DNA of 64,000 nucleotides, taken from positions 1 to 64,000 of the forward strand of contig NZ_QKKX01000069.1 of assembly GCF_003434305.1 (NCBI RefSeq), read 5' to 3'. The notes beneath the pieces were generated by a model, which saw nothing but the letters and a program-made list of their open reading frames with translations, searched no databases and had not been told where the DNA came from. Both the position numbers and the translations under genes were made by a program. This DNA comes from Micromonospora sp. MW-13. GTDB lineage: Bacteria; Actinomycetota; Actinomycetes; Mycobacteriales; Micromonosporaceae. Of this stretch, positions 1 to 10,300 are shown one piece after another; position 1 is the stretch's first letter, and each line of letters starts with the position of its first letter.

Positions 1-1380
1 ACCGACATCCGTGACCCCCGCCAGGTCGCCGAACGCCACCCGGGCGTGACCTACCGGGCGTTCGACCTCAACGAGGCCGGGCACGACCGGATCGGGGAGA
101 TGCTGGCCGAACTGCTGGCCCTGTTCGAGCAGGGCGTGCTGCGTCCGCTGCCGGTGCGGGTGTGGGACGTGCAGCACGCCCGGCGGGCGCTGCGGTACAT
201 GAGCCAGGCGCGGCACGTGGGCAAGGTGGTGCTGCGCATTCCCGCCCCGGTGGACCCGGACGGCACCACGTTGATCACCGGCGCGGGCGGCGCCCTGGCC
301 GGCGTGTTCGCCCGGCACCTCGTCGCCACCGGCCAGTCCCGGCACCTGCTGCTCGCCTCCCGCCGCGGCCCCGAGGCGTACCGCGACCTGGTGGCGGAGC
401 TGACCCGGCAGGGCGCCCGCGTCACCACCGCCACCGCCGACGTCGCCGACCCCGACCAGGTCGCCCGCCTGCTGGCGCAGGTGGACCCGGCGCACCCGCT
501 GACCGCGGTGGTGCACACCGCCGGGGTGATCGCCGACGCCACCATCGGCTCCCTCGACGAGTCGGCCCTCGACAAGGTGCTGACCCCGAAGGTCGACGCC
601 GGCTGGGCGCTGCACCGGGCCACCCGCGACGCCGACCTGGCCACCTTCGCGGTGTTCTCCTCGGTGGCGGCCACCCTCGGCTCGCCCGGGCAGGGCAACT
701 ACGCGGCGGCGAACGGGTTCCTCGACGCCCTCGCCCGCCTCCGCCAGCAGCAGGGGCTGCCCGCCACGAGTCTCGCCTGGGGACTGTGGGACACCGCCAG
801 CGCGATGACCGCCCACCTCGGCGGCAACGCCCACCGCCGGGCGATCCGGGCCACCAGTGCCCCGCTGACCGAGGTCGAGGGCACCGCCCTGTTCGACCTG
901 GCGCGGCAGTACGGCGGCGTGCACCTCGTACTCATGAACCTGCCGCCGGCCGCGGCCCGACCGGCCGCCGGCGCGGTGCCCGGCATGCTGCGCGAGCTGG
1001 TCCGCCCCACCGGACCCGTCCGGCGGACCGCCGGGCAGGCGGCCACCGACACCGCCTCGGAACGCGGGCGGCTGGCCACGCTCAGCCCCGCGCAGCGCCG
1101 CAGCCACCTGCTCGACCTGGTCGCCGCGAGCGTGGCCGCCGTGCTGGGGCACCGCTCCGCCGACAGCGTCGACGCCCATCGGGGCTTCAAGGAGCTGGGC
1201 TTCGACTCGCTGACCTCGGTGGAACTGCGTAACCGGCTGGCCACCGCCACCGGGCTGCGGCTGCCCGCCACCGTGGCGTTCGACTACCCCACCCCGGTCG
1301 TCCTCGCCGAGTTCCTCGACCGGGAGCTCGGCGGCGCGGCGGCGACCGCCCCCGTGGCCGTCGGCACGGCCACCGCCCTC
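1..1380 (+). other. Module A0 (partial): ER C-terminus, KR, ACP
   Basis: Codons 1 to about 80 match the end of an enoyl reductase (VRVWDV..ALRYMSQARHVGK), so this module has a full DH-ER-KR reducing loop and should deliver a saturated methylene. The KR begins near 262; its nucleotide-binding loop reads TGAGGALAG, with the last Gly of the usual GxGxxG shifted or replaced. Catalytic Ser and Tyr are present (FSSVAATLGSPGQGNYAAAN, Tyr near 700). The LDD motif reads IAD, keeping the conserved final Asp, which fits a B-type KR. The ACP carries LGFDSL with phosphopantetheine Ser at 1207-1209. The KS, AT and DH lie off the window, so the extender unit is unknown. Confidence 0.9.
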
Positions 1381-4300
1381 GACGAGCCCATCGCGATCAT
1401 CGGCATGGCCTGCCGGTTCCCCGGCGACGTGCAGACCCCCGAGCAGCTCTGGGAGCTGGTCACGGCCGGGGCCGACGTCATCGCGCCGTTCCCCACCGAC
1501 CGCGGCTGGGACCCGGACGACCTGCGGATCGGCGACGACGGCAACGCCCCCCGCCAGGGCGGCTTCCTGCACGACGCGGCCGAGTTCGACGCCGGCTTCT
1601 TCGGGATCTCTCCCCGCGAGGCGCTGGCCATGGACCCGCAGCAGCGGCTGTTGCTGGAGACCTCCTGGGAGGCCTTCGAGCGGGCGGGGATCGACCCGCA
1701 CACGGCCCGGGGCAGCAGCACCGGCGTCTACGTCGGCCTCATCTACCACGACTACGCGTCCCAGGCCGCCGACACCACGGACGAGCTGGACGGCTACGTC
1801 GGCAACGGCAGCGCCGGCAGCGTCGCGTCGGGCCGGATCTCGTACCTGTTCGGCCTGGAGGGCCCCGCCGTCACCGTCGACACCGCCTGCTCCTCCTCGC
1901 TGGTCGCCCTGCACCTGGCCACCCAGGCGCTGCGTCAGGACGAGTGCCGGCTCGCGCTCGCCGGTGGCGTCAGCGTGATGTCCACCCCCGGGATGCTCAC
2001 CGAGTTCTCCCGGCAGCGCGGCCTCTCGCCCGACGGGCGGTGCAAGGCCTTCGGCGCGGGCGCCGACGGCACCGGCTTCGCCGAGGGCATCGGCATGCTG
2101 CTGCTGGAACGCCTCTCCGACGCGCAGCGCAACGGGCACCGCGTCCTCGCCGTGGTGCGGGGCAGCGCGGTCAACCAGGACGGCGCGAGCAGCGGCCTGA
2201 CCGCCCCCAACGGCCCCGCCCAGCAGCGGGTGATCCGGCAGGCCCTGGCCAACGCCCGCCTCACGGCGGCGGACGTGGACGCCGTCGAGGCGCACGGCAC
2301 CGGCACCCCGCTCGGCGACCCGATCGAGGCGCAGGCGCTGCTGGCCACGTACGGGCAGGACCGGCCCGCCGACCGGCCCCTGCTGCTCGGCTCGATCAAG
2401 TCGAACATCGGGCACGCGCAGGCCGCCGCCGGTGTCGCCGGGGTGATCAAGATGGTGCTGGCGATGCGGCACGGGATGCTGCCGTCGACCCTGCACGTCG
2501 ACGAGCCGTCCCCGCACATCGACTGGGACGCCGGGGCGGTGGAGCTGCTCACCGAGACCCGCCGCTGGCCGGCCCTGGACCGCCCCCGCCGTGCGGCAGT
2601 GTCCTCCTTCGGGATCAGCGGCACCAACGCGCACACCATCCTCGAGCAGGCGCCGGCGGCGGCCCCCGCGGCCACCCCGGCGGCGACCGGCGAGGTCCCC
2701 GGCGGTCTCGTCCCCTGCGTCCTGTCGGCGCGCGACGCCGCCGCCCTGCGCGGGCAGGCCCGCCGGCTGCACGGCCTGGTGGCCGACCGGCCGGACCTGA
2801 CCGTCGCCGGGATCGGGCGCGCGCTGGCCACCGGCCGGTCCGTCCTCGAACACCGCGCCGTCCTGCTGGTGCCCGACCGGGCCGGCCTGTTGTCCGCCCT
2901 GGACGCGTTCGCCGACGGGCAGCCCTCGCCCGCCGTCGTTGAGGGCACCGCCCGGGGCGGGCGCACCGCCGTGGTCTTCTCCGGCCAGGGCGCGCAGCGC
3001 GCCGGCATGGGCCGGGAGCTGTCCGCCGGGCACCCCGTCTTCGCCGCCGCGCTGGACGAGGTGTGCGCCCACCTCGACCCGCACCTGCCCCGCCCGCTGC
3101 GGGACGTGCTGTTCGCCTCGGCGGGCTCGGCCGACGCCGAACTGCTCGACCAGACCGTCTTCGCCCAGGCCGGCCTGTTCGCCGTCGAGGTGGCCCTGTT
3201 CCGCCTCGCCGAGTCGTACGGGATCGTGCCGGACTTCGTCGCCGGTCACTCGATCGGCGAGGTGACCGCCGCGTACGTGGCCGGGGTGCTCTCCCTCGAC
3301 GACGCGTGCGCCCTGGTGGGCGCGCGGGGCCGGCTGATGCAGGCGCTGCCGGCGGGCGGCGGGATGCTCGCCGTCGCCGCCGACGAGGCGGCGGTCACCG
3401 AGTCGCTGGCCGGCCTGACCGACCGGGTCGGGATCGCGGCGGTCAACGGGCCGGCCGCGGTGGTGGTCTCCGGGGCGCTGGACGCCCTGGACGTCCTGGA
3501 GCGGACCTGGTCCGCCCGGGGGGCGCGCACCCGCCGGCTGCGGGTCAGCCACGCCTTCCACAGCCCCCTGGTGGAACCCATGCTGGCCGAGTTCCGGACG
3601 GTCCTCGACGGGCTCACCTTCCGCCCGCCGCTGCTGCCGGTGGTCTCCAACCTCACCGGCGGGATCGCCGACGCCGAGGAGATCAGCACCCCCGACTACT
3701 GGGTGCGGCACGTCCGGGAGGCCGTCCGCTTCGCCGACGGCGTCGCCTGCCTGCGGCAGCGCAACGTCGGCACGTTCCTCGAACTCGGCCCGGACGCGGT
3801 CCTCGCCGGCATGGTCCGCACCTGCCTGCCGGACGACGACCCGGCCACCTCCTCGGTCGCGGTCGTCGCGGCGCTGCGCCCCGGCCGGCCGGAACCCGTC
3901 TCGCTGCTGCACGCGCTGGCGGAACTGCACGTCCACGGCATGCCCGTGACCTGGTCCACCCTGCTGCCCGAGACCGGCGGCCACCCCGTCGACCTGCCGA
4001 CGTACGCGTTCCAGCGGCAGCGGTACTGGCCCAACGTCGGCCGGCTGCGCGCCGGTGACGTGGCCGGCGCCGGCCTCGGCGCGGCCGGGCACGGGCTGCT
4101 CGGCGCGGCCGTCGACCTGGCCGGCGACGGCGAGGTCGTGCTGACCGGCCGGCTGGCGCTCGCCACCCTGCCGTGGCTCGCCGAACACGCGGTGTCGGGC
4201 GCGGTGCTGCTGCCGGGCACCGCGCTGGTGGAACTCGCGGTGCGGGCCGGCGACGAGGTGGGCGCGTCCCGGGTACGGGAGCTGACCATCGCCGCGCCGC

Positions 4301-7300
4301 TGGTGATCCCGTCCTCCGGCGGCGTGCGCATCCAGGTCCGGGTGTCGGCGCCGGGGTACGCGCCGCAGCGCACCGTCACCATCCACTCCCGCCCCGACGA
4401 CGCCCCCGACGCGGGCTGGACCCGGCACGCCGACGGTGTGCTGGAACCGGCGTCCGCCGACGAGCCGGGCGTCGGCGCGTGGCCGCCCGCCGGCGCCGAC
4501 GAGGTCGACCTGACCGGCTGGTACGCGGCGTTCGCCGAGCGCGGCGTGGCGTACGGGCCGGTGTTCCAGGGCCTGCGTCGGGCCTGGACCGGCGGCGGCG
4601 AGGTCTTCGCCGAGGTCGCCCTACCCGACGACGCGGCCGGCGACGCCACCCGGTTCGGCGTGCACCCGGCGCTGCTGGACGCCGCCCTGCACCCCGCCGC
4701 CCTGCTGTTCGAGGAGTCCGCCGCGCCCCGGGTGCCGTTCGCGTTCGAGGGTGTGCAGGTGCACGCCTCGGGCGCGCGGGTGCTGCGGGTGCGGCTGACC
4801 CGCGAGGGCACCGGCGTGCGGCTGGTCGCCGGCGACGAGGCCGGCACGCCGGTGGTGTCCGTGGAGTCGCTGACCCTGCGGGAGCTGATCGGCCGGGCCA
4901 CTCCGGACGCGGCAGCCCGGTCGCTGTTCGAGGTCGACTGGCGGGCCGCGGAGGTCACCCCGGTCGTGACCGTGCCGGCGTGGGCGGCCCTCGGCGGGCC
5001 CGGCCCGGCCGACGCCGTCGGGCGGGTCCAGCGCACCGTCGCCGACCTGCTCACCGCGCTCGACGGCGGCGCCGAACCGCCGGGCCTGCTGCTGCTCCCG
5101 GCCACCGCCGGGCAGGAAGGGGCGGTGCCCGAGGCGGTCGACGCCCTCGCCTCGGCCGTACTGGCGGAGCTGCGGGCCTGGCTGGCCGCCGACGCCCTCG
5201 CGGAGTCGACGCTGGTGGTGGTGACCCGGGGCGCGGTGGTGGCCCGGGACGGCGATGCGGTGACGGATCTGGCGGGTGCGGCGGTGTGGGGTCTGCTGCG
5301 GTCGGCGCAGTCGGAGCACCCGGGCCGGATCGTGCTCGCGGATGTCGACGGTGACGTGGACGCGGGCCTGGTGGCTGTCCTGGCGCGGGTCGCCGAGGAC
5401 GCCGCGGGCGGTCAGGTGGCCGTCCGCGCGGGTCGGGTGTTCGTGCCGCGGCTGGTGCGCGCGCCGGCGCCGTCGATGCACGCCCCGCTCGTGGCGGACG
5501 CCGGCACCGTCCTGGTGACCGGCGGCACCGGCGCGCTGGGCGCCCTCGTCGCGGAGCACCTCGTCCGGACGCACGGCCTCCGGGCGCTGGTGCTGGCGTC
5601 CCGGCGGGGTCCGGCTTCCGCCGGCGCCGACGAGCTGGTCGAACGGCTGGCCGGGCTGGGCGCGACCGCCCGGGTGGTGGCGTGCGACGTCACCGACCGG
5701 AAGCAGGTGGCCGGGCTGGTCGCGGACGTCACCTCGACGGGCCGGCTGGCGGGCGTGGTCCACCTGGCCGGTGTGCTCGACGACGGCCTCGTCGAGGGAC
5801 TGACGGCCGACCGGTTGGCGGGCGTCCTGGCGCCGAAGGTGTCGGCGGGCTGGCACCTGCACGAGGCGACGGCCGGCCTGGACCTGGACCTGTTCGTGCT
5901 GTTCTCCTCGATCGCGGGGGTGCTCGGCTCGCCGGGCCAGGCGGCGTACGCGACGGGCAACGCGTTCCTGGACGCCCTGGCCGCGCAGCGCCGGCAGGCC
6001 GGCCTGCCGGCGGTCAGCCTCGCGTGGGGGATGTGGGACACGGCCGGGATGGCCGCGTCCCTCGGCGACGCCGACCGGGCCCGGTCGGGGCGGGCCGGCC
6101 TGACCGCGATGAGCGCCGACATCGGCCTGGCGCTGTTCGACGCGGCGGTGGCCGTGGACCGGCCGACCCTGGTGCCTGCGGTGATCGACGTGCCCGCGCT
6201 GCGGGCCGCCGCTGTCGGCGGCGTGGTGCCGCCGATGCTGCGGGCGCTGGTCGGCACGACCACGGCGCGCCGCCAGGCGGGGCAGGGCGGCGACGGTCTG
6301 GCCGACCGGCTCGCCCGGCTCACCGAGGACGAGGGCCGGGCGCAGGTCGCCCTGCTCGTCCGGGGTCTGGCCGCGCAGGTGCTGGGGCACGACGGCGTGG
6401 AGGCGGTGCCGGCGGACCGGACGTTCCGGGACCTCGGCTTCGACTCGCTGGGCGCGGTCGAGCTGCGCAACCGGGTCAACACCGCGACGGGGCTGCGCCT
6501 CGGCTCGACCCTGGTCTTCGACTACCCCACCCCGCAGGCGCTGGCCGAGCACGCGTACGCCGAACTGGTCGGCACCCGGGCCGCCGAGGTCGAGCCGGAG
6601 TCGCAGGCGACGGTCGGCGGCGACGAGCCGATCGCGATCGTGGGCATGGCCTGCCGCTACCCGGGCGGGGTGGAGACGCCGGAGCAACTGTGGGCGTTGC
6701 TGGCCGGTGGCGGGGACGGGATCGGGGAGTTCCCGGCCGACCGGGGCTGGGACCTGGAGACCCTGTTCGACCCGGACGTGGACCGTCCGGGCACCTCGTA
6801 CACCCGGCACGGCGGTTTCCTGTACGGGGCGGCCGAGTTCGACCCGGCCTTCTTCGGGATCTCGCCGCGTGAGGCCCTGGCGATGGACCCGCAGCAGCGG
6901 CTGCTGCTGGAGGCGTCCTGGGAGACCTTCGAGTCGGCCGGGGTCGACCCGCAGTGGTTGCAGGGCAGCCGGACGGGCGTGTTCGCGGGAGCGATCTACC
7001 ACGACTACGCGACGCGGCTGATGGAGATGCCGGGGGAGACCGAGGGGTACATCGGCACCGGCAACTCGGGCAGCGTCCTGTCGGGTCGGGTGGCGTACAC
7101 GTTCGGGCTGGAGGGGCCTGCGGTCACCGTGGACACGGCGTGCTCGTCGTCCCTCGTCGCGTTGCATCTGGCGGCGCAGGCGTTGCGCAGTGGTGAGTGT
7201 GATCTGGCGTTGGCCGGTGGTGTGACGGTGATGGCGACGCCGGGGACGTTCATCGAGTTCTCCCGGCAGCGTGGTCTGTCGCAGGATGGCCGGTGCAGGT

Positions 7301-10300
7301 CGTTCGCGGCCTCCGCCGACGGGACCGGCTGGTCCGAGGGCGTGGGTGTGCTTCTCGTGCAGCGGTTGTCGGATGCGCAGCGGGACGGCCGGCGGATCCT
7401 GGCGATCGTGCGGGGCACCGCGGTGAACCAGGACGGCGCGTCGAACGGTTTGACGGCGCCGAATGGTCCGTCGCAGCAGCGGGTGATCCGGCAGGCCCTG
7501 GCCAACGCCCGGCTCAGCTCGCAGCAGGTCGACGTGGTGGAGGCGCACGGCACGGGCACGACCCTGGGTGATCCGATCGAGGCGCAGGCCGTGCTGGCCA
7601 CCTATGGTCAGGATCGGCCGGCGGACCAGCCGCTGCTGCTCGGATCGATCAAGTCGAACATCGGCCACACCCAGGCTGCGGCCGGGGTGGCCGGCGTGAT
7701 CAAGATGATCATGGCGATGCGGCATGGTGTGGTGCCGGCGACCCTGCACGTGGATGAGCCGTCGCCGCACATCGACTGGTCGGCCGGTGCGGTGGCGCTG
7801 GCCACGGAGGCGATGCCGTGGCCGGCGGTCAACCGGCCGCGTCGGGCGGCGGTGTCGTCGTTCGGCATCTCCGGCACCAACGCACACGTGATCATCGAGC
7901 AGCCGCCCGCCGAGGTGGTCGAGGGCGAGGCGGCCGGGGACGCCGTGCCGCCGGTGGTTCCGGTGCTGCTGTCGGCGCGCGACGAGGCGGCGCTGGCGGC
8001 CCAGGCGGACCGGTGGACCCGGTGGCTCTCCGCCGACCAGCACCTCGGAGCGGTCGAGGTCGCCTGGTCATCGGTAACCACCCGACCGGCCCTGGAGCGC
8101 CGGGCCGTCGTCGTCGCGGCGCACCGCGACGACCTGCTGGCGGGGCTGACCGCCCTCGCCGCCGGGAACCCCTCCGGCGCGGTGGTCACCGGCTCCGCCG
8201 TGGAACGCGGACCGCTGGCGGTGCTGTTCTCCGGTCAGGGTGCGCAGCGGGCCGGGATGGGCCGGGAGTTGTCCGGTGAGTTCCCGGTCTTCGCCGCCGC
8301 GTTGGACGAGGTGTGTGGGCTGCTGGATCCGCTGCTGCCGCGCCCGTTGAGGTCGGTGTTGTTCGCGGCGGAGGGTTCCGCCGAGGCGGGCCTGCTGGAT
8401 CAGACGGTGTTCACGCAGGCCGGTCTGTTCGCGGTCGAGGTGGCGTTGTTCCGCCTGGTGGAGTCGTTCGGTGTGGTGCCGGACTTCGTGGGTGGGCATT
8501 CGGTCGGTGAGATCGCGGCCGCGCATGTGGCGGGGGTGTTGTCGCTGGCGGACGCGGCTGTCCTGGTGGCGGCGCGGGGTCGGTTGATGCAGGCGTTGCC
8601 GGCGGGTGGCGGGATGCTGGCGGTGGGCGGGTCCGAGGCGGACGTGCTGTCGAGCCTGGACGGTTTTGCCGGCCGGGTTGGGATCGCGGCGGTGAACGGG
8701 CCGTCGTCGGTGGTGGTGTCGGGCGAGGTCCTTGCCTTGGACGAGTTGGAGGAGCTTTGGCGGGGCCGGGGGGCCCGGACCCGTCGGTTGGCGGTGAGTC
8801 ACGCGTTCCACAGTCCGTTGATGGAGCCGATGCTCGACGAGTTCCGGTCGGTCCTCGGTGGCCTGAGTTTCGCCGCGCCGTTGGTGCCGCTGGTGTCGAA
8901 CCTGACCGGTGGGCTTGTCGAGGGTGATGAGCTGTGTACGCCGGAGTACTGGGTGCGGCACGTGCGGGAGGCGGTGCGGTTCGCCGACGGGATCACCGCC
9001 CTGAAGACCGCCGGGGTGGACACGTTCCTGGAGGTCGGCCCGCAGAGTGTCCTGACGGCGCTGGTGGCTGATGCGCTGCCGGCCGGCGGGGACGTGTTGG
9101 CGGTGGCGGTGCAGCGCCGGGACCGGTCGGAGTCGCAGGCGCTGCTGGCGGCCCTGGGCGAGTTGCACGTGCAGGGTGTGCCGGTGAGCTGGTCGAAGTG
9201 GTTCGCCGGCGCCGGGGCGTCCCGGGTCGAACTGCCGACGTACGCGTTCCAGCACCAGCGGTACTGGCCCGAGTCGGTGGCCCGGACCCGGCGGACGGCC
9301 GGCGACGGCGCGGACGCCGAGTTCTGGACGGCCGTGGAGAGCGGCGACCTCACCGCCCTCGCGACCCAGTTCGGCGGCGACGGCAGCGACCTCGACACAC
9401 TCGCCCCGGCCCTGCCGGTCCTGTCGACGTGGCACCGGGCCCGCCGGCAACGCGCCCTGGTCGACGGCTGGTCGTACCGGGTCATGTGGAAGCGGACCGA
9501 CCTGGCCGCGACCCCGGCGGGCACCTGGCTGCTGGTGTCGCCGCAGGACGACGACCCGGTCACCGGCGCGCGGACCGAGGAGGCCGCCAAGGCCCTGGCC
9601 TCGGCCGGCGCCGACGTGCTCCGGCTGACCGTCGACCCGGTCCGCACCGACCGGGACGACCTCGCCCGGCGGCTCGCCGAGACGCTGGCCGACCGGACGG
9701 TCACCGGCGTGCTCTCCCTGCTCGGCCTCCGCGACCAGCCACACCCGGACAGCCCGGCGGTGCCCGTCGGCACGGCGGCCACCCTGCTGCTGCTCCAGGG
9801 GCTGCACGACACCGGGACGAAGACCCGGCTGTGGTGCCTGACCCAGGGCGCGGTCGGCACCGGGGACGGCGACGCGGTCCGCCGGGTCGCCCAGGCCGGG
9901 CTGTGGGGCCTCGGACTGGTCGCCGGCCTGGAACACCCACACCTGTGGGGCGGCCTCGTGGACCTGCCCGACGACGTCGAACCCGCCGGCTGGGACCGGC
10001 TGGTCCGGGTGGTCGCCGGCGCCGGGGACGAGGACCAGATCGCCGTACGACCCACCGGCGTGTTCGTCCGGCGGCTCGGCCGGGCGGCAGCCGCCGCCCC
10101 GGCCGCCGGGGAGCGCTGGCAGCCGTCCGGCACGGTGCTGGTCACCGGCGGCACGGGGGCGCTCGGCGCCCACGTGGCCCGCTGGGCGGTCGCCAACGGC
10201 GCCGCGCACGTGGTGCTGACCAGCCGCCGTGGCGAACGGGCCGCGGGCGCGGCGGAGCTGCGGGAGGAACTGGCCGCGCACGGCGCCCGGGTCTCGATCG

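Noticed and set aside
46..48. GTG as the start of gene A
   Set aside because: The frame is open from base 1 and codons before 46 continue the enoyl reductase domain, so this is an internal codon.
262..320. KR of A0 as inactive because of TGAGGALAG
   Set aside because: Ser and Tyr are intact and related loop forms occur in KRs of fully reducing modules.
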